Under the pieces are notes generated by a model, which saw only the letters and a program-made list of their open reading frames with translations, did not search any database and was not told the DNA's origin. 64,000 nucleotides of DNA from Rhodococcus zopfii NBRC 100606 = JCM 9919 (lineage in GTDB: Bacteria; Actinomycetota; Actinomycetes; Mycobacteriales; Mycobacteriaceae). This document shows, in pieces, positions 35,599-49,279 of the stretch (positions are counted from its first letter, which is position 1; every line of letters starts with the position of its first letter). The translations under genes were made by a program, and so were the position numbers. The DNA lies in the NCBI RefSeq assembly GCF_001895025.1, contig NZ_BCXI01000009.1:62001-126000 (forward strand), in the 5' to 3' direction.

Positions 35599-36432
35599 TC
35601 ACATGTCGAGGCCGCCGTTGACGCCCCACACCTGGCCGGTGATGTACGAGGAGGCGTCCGCGGCGAGGAAGTGCACGACCCGGGCGATCTCGTCCGGGTG
35701 GGCGAGGCGTTTGACCGGGATGCCCTCCTTGATGCGGTCGAGAACCTTGTCCGGGATGGCGTCGACCATTTCGGTGGCGACGAAGCCGGGGGTGACGGTG
35801 TTGATGGTCAGTCCGATACCGCCGTCGTCGAGCTTGCCGGCGCGGGCCAGATGGAAGGCCGCCTCCTTGGCGAGGGTCTTGGTGAGGCCGAAGAGGCCGG
35901 CCTTGGACGCGGCGTAGTTCGCCTGGCCGATATTGCCGGTCTCGCCGATGACGGACGAGACGTTGACGATCCGGCCGGTGCCGCGGGGGAGCATGTGCTT
36001 CATGGCGGCCTGTGCCAGGAAGAACGCACCGGACAGGTTCACGGCGATGACGTCGTTCCAGTCGTCGTCCGTCATCTTCGGGACGGTGCGGTCGATCGTG
36101 ATGCCGGCGTTGTTGATCAGGATGTCGATGCGGCCGTGGCGGTCGATCACCTCGTCGATGGTGCGGCGGCACGCGGCGGGGTCGGAGACGTCGCCCTGGT
36201 GCACGCTCATGCGGGCGCCGTTCCGGGACTCGCGCTCGAGAACGCCGAGGAACTGTGCGGCCTGTTCGGTGTTGCGGCCGAAGCCCGCGGCGACGGTTGC
36301 ACCCTGGGCGGCGAGGCTGCGGCTGATGGCCGCGCCGATGCCGCGTGTTCCACCGGTGACGAATGCGACGCGTCCGCGGAGTTTGGTGCCGGGTGCCACG
36401 GTGACGGCCGACGGCTCGAGGGTGCTGGTCAT
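35599..36432 (-). CDS. SDR-family 3-oxoacyl reductase (FabG/PhaB-like)
   Basis: A 277-residue classical short-chain reductase. It has the TGGTRGIG cofactor motif near residues 27-34, NNAG near 109, catalytic Ser in VNVSSVIGETG and YAASK near 178-182. The order and the GxNGGLDM ending are like acetoacetyl-CoA or 3-oxoacyl-ACP reductases. The ATG at 36432 has AGGAGA 6 bases upstream. It precedes the KAS III-like gene in the same direction, suggesting reduction of the ketoacyl product of that enzyme. A preference for NADPH is family knowledge, not read here. Confidence 0.9.
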   Translation of the reverse strand: MTSTLEPSAVTVAPGTKLRGRVAFVTGGTRGIGAAISRSLAAQGATVAAGFGRNTEQAAQFLGVLERESRNGARMSVHQGDVSDPAACRRTIDEVIDRHGRIDILINNAGITIDRTVPKMTDDDWNDVIAVNLSGAFFLAQAAMKHMLPRGTGRIVNVSSVIGETGNIGQANYAASKAGLFGLTKTLAKEAAFHLARAGKLDDGGIGLTINTVTPGFVATEMVDAIPDKVLDRIKEGIPVKRLAHPDEIARVVHFLAADASSYITGQVWGVNGGLDM

Positions 36433-37201
36433 ATCGGTTCTCCTGCTCTGGTCGTCCTCGACGTGTGGTGTCGACGCGCGGTTCGAACCATCGCCGAGAC
36501 GGTTCGGCTCGCGCATCCCGGCGTCTTCACCGGAACTTGCCCGAGGGGGTTCCGATGGTGCGGCAAAACCGCTGTAGGCCGGAAGGATGGGGATCTCAAT
36601 CGCGGGTGGTGAATGCTGATGCCAAGATCGTGCAGCATCGTGCGGCGTTTGTCATATCCACACCGCTGCAGGGACTTTGTTCCCTGCCGGAGCGGGGAAT
36701 CTTCGAAATATATTGCCGGACAGATTATTAGGAGAACCAAGCGGAAGTTCGACACCGTCGATCAGGTCATGCGTCCAGCATGTACCGGCACGGTACGTGC
36801 GGGCCGCATGCTCGCTCACGCTTCACGAATCGTTTACCTGCCGAGTGGCTTCGATATACCCGATCTCCAAGGGTGAACTGTCAAGAGATTCGCCAACATT
36901 CGCACAGTATGTTTGAAAAGCATTGGTGCAAAATGTATTACGAAGACGAATGGACATCCGCGGCGGTCCTGGCGATGGCCTGGCTGTGAAATGCACTGAG
37001 TGCAGCAAATGTTCGGGTACCTCGTCCGGAAGCATCTGTCCTATCCGGCTCCGGGTGTCGCCGCCCGTTCGATGTGAACCTCGTCACAAGACGTGAATCT
37101 GGCGTCGAGTGCCACGTCCGCGGGGTCCGCTCGCGACCGATTTGGCGCGAAGTGCCAGGGCTGCAATCCGGGGCGTCGGATGCGGAACTAGTGTGGCGGA
37201 C
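36433..37201. other. 769-bp intergenic region with lower GC, no supported gene
   Basis: Between the divergent SDR and hydrolase genes. Short frames here have no ribosome sites and no family resemblance. Bases about 36640-37000 are distinctly richer in A/T than the surrounding DNA. GCAGGGA (36668-36674) and TCCCTGC (36681-36687) form a small hairpin. It probably holds the promoter of the SDR-KAS III unit and perhaps a decayed gene. Confidence 0.4.
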
Positions 37202-37978
37202 ATGGGTGACAACCACGTGGTCCGATTCGGCGGCGTCCGGATCGAGGTGCTCGTCGACGGTGCCGGCCCCACCGTCGTCCTGCTGCCGTCCCTGGGACGG
37301 GATTCCCGCGATTTCGATCCCGTCGCGCAGGATCTCGCCGCGGCGGGCTTCCGGGTGCTGCGCCCGCAGCCACGCGGGAGCGGGACCAGTCGCGGCCCAC
37401 TGGCCGGTCTGGACCTCCACGACCTCGCCAGGGACGTCGCCGAGGTACTCGAACACCTCGACGCTGCACCGGCCGTGGTGGCCGGTCATGCCTTCGGTCA
37501 CTACGTGGCCCGCGTCCTCGCCGCGGACCGGCCCGACCTGGTGCGCGGCGTCGCCGTGCTCGCCGCCGGCGGCCGGCACTTCCCGGCGTCGCTGACCGCC
37601 CGCGTCGCCCGCTGCTCGGATCCGACCCTGCCCGACGAAGAACGTCTGGAGGACCTCGCCGCGGTGTTTTTCGCCGACGGCCACGACCCGTCGGAGTGGC
37701 TGGGCGGCTGGTGGCCCGACGCGATCGTCGCGCAGCGGGCCGCAATGGCGGCGACGGACAAGGAGTCGTGGTGGACGGTCGCGCCGTCGCCGCTGCTGGA
37801 CGTGCAGGGCGGTGAGGACGTGTTCCGGCCCGCAGACACCCGCAGCGAGCTCGTCGACGAATTCGGCGCCGACAAGGTCACCACGGCCCTCATCCCGGGT
37901 TGTGGGCACGCGCTGATCCCCGAGGCTCCGCACGAGGTCGCGCGGGTGGTCGCCGACTGGATCCACACCCTCGACTGA
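37202..37978 (+). CDS. Alpha/beta-hydrolase fold protein with Ala in place of nucleophile Ser
   Basis: A 258-residue alpha/beta-hydrolase. The oxyanion strand is VVLLPSLGRDSRDFDP near residues 28-43, and the C-terminal histidine motif is IPGCGHALIPEAPHE near 230. The nucleophile elbow reads VVAGHAFGHY: residue 97, normally Ser, Asp or Cys, is Ala (codon GCC at 37490). Either the protein is not a hydrolase or it uses another mechanism. The ATG at 37202 or a GTG three codons earlier could be the start; no ribosome site is clear. Terminator and repeats follow. Substrate unknown. Confidence 0.8.
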   Translation: MGDNHVVRFGGVRIEVLVDGAGPTVVLLPSLGRDSRDFDPVAQDLAAAGFRVLRPQPRGSGTSRGPLAGLDLHDLARDVAEVLEHLDAAPAVVAGHAFGHYVARVLAADRPDLVRGVAVLAAGGRHFPASLTARVARCSDPTLPDEERLEDLAAVFFADGHDPSEWLGGWWPDAIVAQRAAMAATDKESWWTVAPSPLLDVQGGEDVFRPADTRSELVDEFGADKVTTALIPGCGHALIPEAPHEVARVVADWIHTLD

Positions 37979-37983
37979 CCCCG

Positions 37984-38166
37984 GTTCTCCCGAGCGAAGG
38001 GTACATTCGCTCGATCTGAGGAGACGAGCGATACATTCGCTCGGATCCGGGGGAGCCGACCGGGCAAACGCATCCGCGCGCGTTCCCGCCCCTGCGCGCC
38101 TCCAGTTCTCCCGACCGAAGGGTACATTCGCTCGATCTGAGGAGACGAACGATACATTCGCTCGGA
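37984..38166. repeat. Pair of 62-bp direct repeats each with two hairpins
   Basis: Copies at 37984-38045 and 38105-38166 differ at 2 of 62 bases. Each contains two copies of TACATTCGCTCG, four in all. In copy 1 these pair with CGAGCGAA (stem 8, loop 7) and CGAGCGA (stem 7, loop 5). Both differences in copy 2 fall in left arms and weaken the stems, leaving the TACATTCGCTCG arms intact. The unit looks like a dispersed extragenic palindromic element; that needs a genome search. Confidence 0.85.
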
Positions 38167-38213
38167 AAAACCGGAGCACCACAACGACACCCGCCGGCCA
38201 TCGGCACCGACGC

Positions 38214-38252
38214 CGAAGGGCCCCGCACCTGTTCGTGGTGCGGGGCCCTTCG
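38214..38252 (-). terminator. Intrinsic terminator of the carboxylase gene
   Basis: Perfect 15-bp arms (38214-38228 and 38238-38252) with a 9-base loop, 12 bases beyond the stop of the minus-strand carboxylase. It can also stop leftover rightward transcription from the hydrolase side. Confidence 0.85.
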
Positions 38253-38264
38253 TATGCTGCCGGG

Positions 38265-43754
<5,490 letters not shown>

Positions 43755-44486
43755 CGTTCTCCAAGGTTGTGCGCGCTTGTAGCGACGCTCGTCGAAACTC
43801 CGCCCCGATGAGGAAAACAAGTTAACCGATCAGGACGCCAACGTCACGGGTTGATAACGAAGGCGCGTGCATGTAATCGGTCGACTCCTCATGGTGGGCA
43901 CAGGCAGGTCATGGGTCCGAAGGCCCGGCTGGTCCCGGTCCGGCGGACGGCTCTGCGGCAGGTCTTCCCGCCACTTTCGGTCATCGTCGTCGATGGCCGC
44001 CCCGCACGGGTATTCCTTCCGGTAAACAGCATGGACCAAACATGAGGGTTTGTCACGTTTTGGATATCGGCACCCCAGGGGTCTTGTAACCGAGCTCCTT
44101 CTGTGCTGGAAGACGTTGCCGGGGGCGTGAATTGAGGCTCGGCGCGAGGCGCGGGAGGGGTGGGGTGTCGACCGTCACACCGCGTACTCCGCGGTAACAC
44201 CGGCCGGTAATGTCGCGGTCTGCGTCGTTTACGTGGGTTACCCGTCGGTATCGCGGGGTGCCCCGCGCTGCGCTCGACAAAGCGTGGGGATTTGTCAAGG
44301 ATGAACTGGGGCAAATCCGGCAGGAATCGGAAATTCTGTGATCCATCTCACCGAATCGGACCGCCGGGTCTCGAAAGTTGCGGCCCGGCGCCGTGGCCTC
44401 CCTCCGTCCTCGGGCGGTCGGCCCGCACCGCAGTCCCACGGATTCTGGAACAGTGGAAGGGTCCGGACACCGCGAGGAGGCCCTGA
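43755..44486. other. Divergent intergenic region, no supported gene
   Basis: 732 bp between the leftward carboxylase and the rightward unknown gene. Short frames on the minus strand have poor codon character. Small palindromes occur, such as CCGCG-TACTC-CGCGG near 44181 and GCGGGG-TG-CCCCGC near 44255. It probably carries the carboxylase promoter and control sites. AGGAGG at 44475-44480 belongs to the next gene. Confidence 0.45.
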
Positions 44487-45668
44487 ATGATGTCCGACGA
44501 GCAGCCGTTCGAACCGCCCACGCTGCGCCGCGAACGCATCGACCACCAGGTGCGCCACTGGTGCGAACACGGCCGCATCGACGGCCGGCATGCCCCGCTG
44601 AGCGATGCCGCAGCGCTGTGCCTGGCCGCGGGGCACCTCGACGAAGAAACCCGCGAGATCCTTGCCGCGCGACGCCGAGCAGGCCGGCCCCTGCCCACCC
44701 TCGACGGCTTCGGCGACCTGCGCCGCCTCACCGACGAACACGCGCGCATTGCGGCGCGCGCAGCGGAACTGCGCCCCGGCGCGGTCCGGCTCGTGTTCGA
44801 GTACCGCGCAATCGAATTGGACAAGCGCCTGCGTGCCGCGCATCGCGCGTTCGCGCACTCCCCGGCGCACTACGCGCAGGGTGTGCGGGCCATGCGCCGC
44901 GACCGCCGCGACGGTGTGCACCTCGACCCGGCGCAACGCGACGCGCTGTTCGCCGCGCTGCAGCGCACCCCCGTGCCGCTGTCGGTGCCGGTCACTGCGC
45001 AGGCCCGCGGGGCCGTCCTCGGTGTCGCGGTCGAGCGGGTCGCACGCTGGTCCGAGGGCACCCCCGCCGAGGCTGCCGGTCGCCGTGCCGCCGAGGCGCT
45101 GACCCGCCGGGTTCCCGAGGACGACGATCGCTTCGCCGACCGCTACGACACGCTGCTGTATCTCGCGGGCAGCCTCTACGACCGCATCGAGACGTCGACG
45201 GCATGGAACTCCGAGCAACTCGTCGTGCAGCGCGCGCAACTGGACCTGGCCGACGAGTTGACCCAGATCGCCGTCGACACCGTCGCCCTGCGCGGGCTGC
45301 TGGCCGAACTCGCCGATGCGGCACGCACCGCGCCCGCCGCCCGCCCCGGACTCGAGGTGAGAGCGAGGGCGCTGGAAGCGGTGTGGGATCAGCTCGTCGA
45401 CCGCGTCGCGGCACTCGCGCGCATCGGCGATCTGCTCACCATGGCCGAGGAGCAGATGTGTCACGACCGGGTGGCCGAACGGACCGCGAGCCTGGACGAG
45501 CGCATCGACCGACTCATCGGACGATCCGGCACGCGCGAATTGTCCGCAGAGAACACACATTTCGTGGGTGACCAGGTCGACGCCGCAGCAGGGTCGCTCC
45601 GTTCGCTGCACCTCGCTCTGCGCGGCGACATTGCGGCCCTCACCTCGCGGGAGCGGCCCCCGGTCTGA
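44487..45668 (+). CDS. Hypothetical alpha-helical protein, function unknown
   Basis: A 393-residue hydrophilic protein, very rich in Ala, Arg, Leu, Glu and Asp, predicted almost wholly helical with coiled-coil-like stretches (for example residues about 70-130 and 235-345). It has no signal peptide, membrane span or motif I recognise. The ATG at 44487 is 6 bases after AGGAGG; the next codon is also ATG. It is followed 77 bp later by a lipoprotein gene on the same strand. The composition suggests a structural or scaffold role, but nothing more can be said. Confidence 0.7.
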   Translation: MMSDEQPFEPPTLRRERIDHQVRHWCEHGRIDGRHAPLSDAAALCLAAGHLDEETREILAARRRAGRPLPTLDGFGDLRRLTDEHARIAARAAELRPGAVRLVFEYRAIELDKRLRAAHRAFAHSPAHYAQGVRAMRRDRRDGVHLDPAQRDALFAALQRTPVPLSVPVTAQARGAVLGVAVERVARWSEGTPAEAAGRRAAEALTRRVPEDDDRFADRYDTLLYLAGSLYDRIETSTAWNSEQLVVQRAQLDLADELTQIAVDTVALRGLLAELADAARTAPAARPGLEVRARALEAVWDQLVDRVAALARIGDLLTMAEEQMCHDRVAERTASLDERIDRLIGRSGTRELSAENTHFVGDQVDAAAGSLRSLHLALRGDIAALTSRERPPV

Positions 45669-45745
45669 CCGCCGTGGACGCGCTTCCGCCCGGGTGATAG
45701 CTTTCACGCCGTCTTGGTGGGGGGCGAGTGGTAGGAGTTACCGGA

Positions 45746-46216
45746 GTGACGTCGTGGTGGGAGCGGAAGAGCGGGATTCTGGGACTGGCTGCCGCGGTGA
45801 CGGCAACGGGGGTGGCATGCGGCGGCGGTACGAACACCGTTGAGATCGTCGAAGACCCGGTCCTCGAAACCGCGTTCGAAACGGTTCTGATCAATGGGGA
45901 GCCCCGCACCGTCGGCGACGTCGCGGAGACCGCGAGCATCGGGGGCGGGTGGGACCGCATGTACTACTTCCGTGTGCCGCTGCTGATGAGCGAGGTGAAC
46001 CGCAGCATCGGCACCGAGAGCACCATCTGGAAGAACCTGCCCACCACGGGTGCCGACGGCGTCATCATCTTCCTGTCCGGAAACACCGTCGTCCGGGCGG
46101 TCCTCGACCACGCGCCGAGCCTCGACCTGCACGGCTATGCGACCGCCGATTCGGCCGTCACCGCGAATCCCGAGGGCGCGAACGGCGCGATCAGTGTCGA
46201 GGCCAAGGGCAGGTAA
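45746..46216 (+). CDS. Putative small secreted lipoprotein, unknown function
   Basis: A 156-residue protein. A GTG start at 45746 has TAGGAG 8 bases upstream; an in-frame GTG at 45728 lacks a site. After WWERK, a hydrophobic stretch (SGILGLAAAVTATGVAC) ends at Cys25 followed by GGG, an atypical lipobox (GVAC). The mature part, from VEIVEDPVLETAFETVLING, looks beta-rich and ends soon after HGYATADSAVTANPEG. No domain recognised. Whether it is lipidated or just cleaved is unsure. Confidence 0.65.
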   Translation: MTSWWERKSGILGLAAAVTATGVACGGGTNTVEIVEDPVLETAFETVLINGEPRTVGDVAETASIGGGWDRMYYFRVPLLMSEVNRSIGTESTIWKNLPTTGADGVIIFLSGNTVVRAVLDHAPSLDLHGYATADSAVTANPEGANGAISVEAKGR

Positions 46217-46251
46217 CCCGCGGCGCCGGCGCGGTCGTCGAGTGTGACCGT

Positions 46252-47082
46252 TCAGAAGACGCGGAGACCCAGGCGCCGGCGGGCGCGCATGTCGACGAGA
46301 TAGGTCTTCCACAACAGCGGCCACAGGTGCGGGGTCACCCGGTGGATCCGGCGCACCGCCCTCAGATAACGGTCGAATCGACGCTGGTCGTCAGGGGTCC
46401 ACGGGTAATGCATGACGTCGCGGAACTCGGGCGGCAGAGCGCCGCGCGTGACCAGCTCGAACGGTGTCCCGAGCACACGGTGGATCGCGCGACCCATCCG
46501 GCCGAGACGCACCTCGAGGAACCCGAGATTGCACAGGGCGGTGAGATAGTCGCGGACCTCGTCGTTCATCGAGATCTCCGCGACCCCCGTCCTCCAGAGC
46601 TCCTCGTACTCCGCGCGGGTGGTCGGCCAGGCGTCGCGGCGCACATTCAGCGTGGTCCCGAGGGAGCTGCCGTCGACCAGGATCCGGTGGTACTCGTCCT
46701 CGTCGAGCGGGCCGTAGAGAAATTCGTGCTGGTCGATGAAGTACTCGAGCAGGCAGAGCGCGACCCACCGCTGCAGGGCGGGGGAGTTCGCGCTGTAGCG
46801 CACGGCGGCGTCGGGTTCGGAGGTGACGTGGGCGTGGATCTTCCGGACGGATTCGCGCATGAAGTCGCGGTCGTCGTCGGTGCCGAACACGGCGACGGCC
46901 AGGTAGGTGCCGGTGGTGCGGGCACGTTTGACGGGGTGCAGATCCGCCCGGCCGGCGTCGACCTTGCTGTCGACCACACCCTGTCCGACGCCGGGGTGCG
47001 CGAGCTGCATGATCACGTTGGCGGCGTTGATCGAGCCGCCGAGCGGCGAGACGAGATCTCCGAGTGTGTCGATGGTACGCAT
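46252..47082 (-). CDS. MpaB/DUF2236 family protein, third copy
   Basis: A 276-residue DUF2236 relative, clearly homologous to the copy at 23131. It shares NAANVIMQLAHPGVGQGVV near residues 19-37, the LHPVKRARTTGTYLAVAVFGTDDDR block near 48-72, SLGTTLNV near 141 and the late GALPPEFRDVMHYPWTPDD. At the WVHA position it has RWVALC, so it too lacks the usual histidine. The ATG at 47082 has GGAGG 5 bases upstream; one at 47094 does not. It stands alone here, about 22 kb from the mce locus. A haem-linked oxygenase role is family-level expectation. Confidence 0.85.
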   Translation of the reverse strand: MRTIDTLGDLVSPLGGSINAANVIMQLAHPGVGQGVVDSKVDAGRADLHPVKRARTTGTYLAVAVFGTDDDRDFMRESVRKIHAHVTSEPDAAVRYSANSPALQRWVALCLLEYFIDQHEFLYGPLDEDEYHRILVDGSSLGTTLNVRRDAWPTTRAEYEELWRTGVAEISMNDEVRDYLTALCNLGFLEVRLGRMGRAIHRVLGTPFELVTRGALPPEFRDVMHYPWTPDDQRRFDRYLRAVRRIHRVTPHLWPLLWKTYLVDMRARRRLGLRVF

Positions 47083-47163
47083 ACGCCCCTCCATCTGACT
47101 ACAGATGTGCTCAGTTGCTGACCACTCTAGTACTGCAGGCGTGCGGAGGGAATCGGCCGGAGT

Positions 47164-47225
47164 CCGGCGGCTCTTGCCGCCGGGACCGCCGATGTCGTAC
47201 GAGCGTGGGCCTGTCCGACGACATC
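47164..47225. promoter_or_regulatory. Two inverted repeats in the alcohol dehydrogenase leader
   Basis: CCGGCGGC (47164-47171) pairs with GCCGCCGG (47176-47183) across a 4-base loop. GATGTCGT (47191-47198) pairs with ACGACATC (47218-47225) across 19 bases. The second ends 19 bases before the dehydrogenase start, so it could be an operator or a leader structure. Confidence 0.3.
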
Positions 47226-47244
47226 GAACGGAAGGTGACTGGCC

Positions 47245-48345
47245 GTGAAAGCTGCTGTGTTCGAAGGAAACGCACCGACCCTCGTCGTCGAGGACATCCC
47301 CCGCCCGGCCCCGCGCCGCGGCGAGGTGCTGGTGAAGGTCTCCGCGTGCGGGGTGTGCCACACCGACCTGCACGTACTGCGGTCGGAGGTCGCGTTCCCG
47401 GTGCCCGCGGTCCTCGGGCACGAGGTGTCCGGCACCGTCGCCGAACTCGGTGACGACGTGGAGGGGCTCGCCGTCGGCGACCCGGTCGTGTGCAGCTTCA
47501 TCATGCCGTGCGGTAGCTGCCGTCACTGCGTGCGCGGCGCGGAGGACCTGTGCGAGAAGTTCTTCGCCTACAACCGTCTCGGCGGCACCCTCTACGACGG
47601 CGAGACCCGGCTGTCCCGCGCCGATGGCACGCCCCTGGCGATGTACTCGATGGGCGGGCTCGCCGAATACTGCGTCGTCCCCGCCACCGACGTGTTCCGT
47701 GTCCCCGACGGTGTCGGGCTCGGTGAGGTGTCGATCCTCGGGTGCAGTTCGTTCACCGCGTACGGCGCGGTCGCGAACGTCGCGCAGGTCGTCGTCGGCG
47801 ACCGCGTCGCCGTGATCGCCGCCGGCGGTGTCGGATCCAGCATCGTCCAGTTCGCGAAGGCGGCGGGCGCGACGCAGATCATCGCCGTCGACGTGAGCGA
47901 CGACAAACTCGCCGCCGTCACCGAACTCGGCGCGACCCATACCGTGAACTCGTCGGTCACCGATCCCGTGGAGGCGATCCGGGAGCTGACCGGGGGCACC
48001 GGTGTCCGCGTCGCCTTCGAAGCACTCGGCCGCGCCGACACGTTCGCGACGGCCCTGAACGTCCTCGACGACGGCGGACGCGCCGTCGTGGTGGGGATCG
48101 CCCCGGCCGGGTCGACCGGCGAGATCGATCTGGCCCGGCTGGTGCGGCGCAAACTCGAGATCCGAGGCTCCTACGGAGCGCGGGCCCGCACCGACATGCC
48201 CGCGCTGCTCGCGATGGTCGCCGCCGGAACCGTCCGGCCCGAGAGCGTCATCACCCGCCGCTACCCGATCGACGACGTCGACGAGGCGTACCGGGCGCTC
48301 GGGCGCGGCGAGATCGTGGGCCGCGCGATTGTCGAGTTCCCCTGA
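47245..48345 (+). CDS. Zinc-dependent alcohol dehydrogenase (MDR family)
   Basis: A 366-residue medium-chain dehydrogenase. Catalytic zinc ligands lie in SACGVCHTDLH near residues 33-43 and GHEVSG near 58; the structural zinc cysteines are in PCGSCRHCVRGAEDLC near 90-105; the cofactor fold is VAVIAAGGVGSSIVQFAKAAG near 190-210. The YNRLGGTLYDGETRL segment resembles enzymes acting on acyl-CoA or alicyclic alcohols, but the substrate is undetermined. A GTG start at 47245 has GGAAGG about 10 bases upstream. It is followed closely by the ParA-like gene. Confidence 0.92.
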   Translation: MKAAVFEGNAPTLVVEDIPRPAPRRGEVLVKVSACGVCHTDLHVLRSEVAFPVPAVLGHEVSGTVAELGDDVEGLAVGDPVVCSFIMPCGSCRHCVRGAEDLCEKFFAYNRLGGTLYDGETRLSRADGTPLAMYSMGGLAEYCVVPATDVFRVPDGVGLGEVSILGCSSFTAYGAVANVAQVVVGDRVAVIAAGGVGSSIVQFAKAAGATQIIAVDVSDDKLAAVTELGATHTVNSSVTDPVEAIRELTGGTGVRVAFEALGRADTFATALNVLDDGGRAVVVGIAPAGSTGEIDLARLVRRKLEIRGSYGARARTDMPALLAMVAAGTVRPESVITRRYPIDDVDEAYRALGRGEIVGRAIVEFP

Positions 48346-48421
48346 CCTGCTCCGAAGCCGCCCGGTAGCACCACCGTATAGTTTCCCGCGCAACGAGAAG
48401 TTCTTGCGGAGGGAGCGGGCG

Positions 48422-49279
48422 GTGGCGCGGGTTATCGCGACGATCAACCTGAAGGGCGGCGTCGGGAAGACCACGACGACCGCGGCGCTGGCGGAGTTCA
48501 TGGCCGCCGATTTCGGGCAGCGCGTGCTGCTGATCGACCTCGATCCGCAGACCAACCTCACCACCATGATGGTCGGCGAGGAACGCTGGCACGAACTCAA
48601 CGAACTCGGCTGGACCCTCGCGACGTTGTTCGAGAAAGCCGTCAAGCCGTCGCGACCGGACTTCGACCTCGAGAAGGCGCTGCAACGCAATGTCTCCTCG
48701 GTGAAATCGGTCAAGGGTGTGGATCTGCTCGCGTCGTCGCTCGACCTGATGGACGTCCAGGAGGGCTTGAGCCACCAGCAGTACGCCGATCCGCTCTCGA
48801 CGCGGCCCGTCGAGGTGCTCACCGACGCGATCGCACCCATCGCCGACCAGTACGACTACATCCTCGTGGACTGCCCGCCGAACCTCGGCATGCTCACCCT
48901 CAACGGCCTGCGGTTCGCCGACGGATACATCATCCCGACGATCCCGGACATCCTGTCCACCTACGGAATTCCGCAACTCCAGACGCGTGTGGAGAAGTTC
49001 GCGGATCGGGTCGGCCATCCCATCAAGGAGATCGGACTCGTCATCACGAAGTACCGGAGCGCGTCGAACCTGCACCGCAGCACCATCGAGAGGCTGCAGC
49101 GCGATCCGCGCATCGCCAACGTCGTGCCCGCGTGGATTCCCGAGGCCACCCAGATCGCGCAGTCCGCCGAGTTCGTCGCCTACGGCACGCTCAAGCGCAA
49201 ATACGGCAACAGCGGGCAATACGACGCACTGCGCATGCTTACCGAGGACGTACTCATGAATGCGCAGGTACTGCTGTGA
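48422..49279 (+). CDS. ParA/Soj-type P-loop ATPase, orphan
   Basis: A 285-residue MinD/ParA ATPase. It has the deviant Walker A TINLKGGVGKTTTTAAL at residues 6-22, the switch VLLIDLDPQTNLTTMM near 36-51, and Walker B YILVDCPPNLGMLTLNGL near 144-161. There is no N-terminal DNA-binding domain, so it is the short chromosomal or type Ib-like form. A GTG start at 48422 is preceded by GGAGGG. The stop overlaps the next gene (GTGA). No ParB or centromere-like repeat is nearby, so it probably positions another cargo. Confidence 0.92.
   Translation: MARVIATINLKGGVGKTTTTAALAEFMAADFGQRVLLIDLDPQTNLTTMMVGEERWHELNELGWTLATLFEKAVKPSRPDFDLEKALQRNVSSVKSVKGVDLLASSLDLMDVQEGLSHQQYADPLSTRPVEVLTDAIAPIADQYDYILVDCPPNLGMLTLNGLRFADGYIIPTIPDILSTYGIPQLQTRVEKFADRVGHPIKEIGLVITKYRSASNLHRSTIERLQRDPRIANVVPAWIPEATQIAQSAEFVAYGTLKRKYGNSGQYDALRMLTEDVLMNAQVLL

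Noticed and set aside
44053-44439. 128-codon minus-strand frame between the carboxylase and the helical protein gene
   Set aside because: No ribosome site and low-quality composition; resembles no family.
47083-48840. Upstream extension of the third MpaB gene, giving an 862-residue protein
   Set aside because: The extra part is antisense to the alcohol dehydrogenase and ParA genes; an ATG with GGAGG at 47082 starts the real family sequence.
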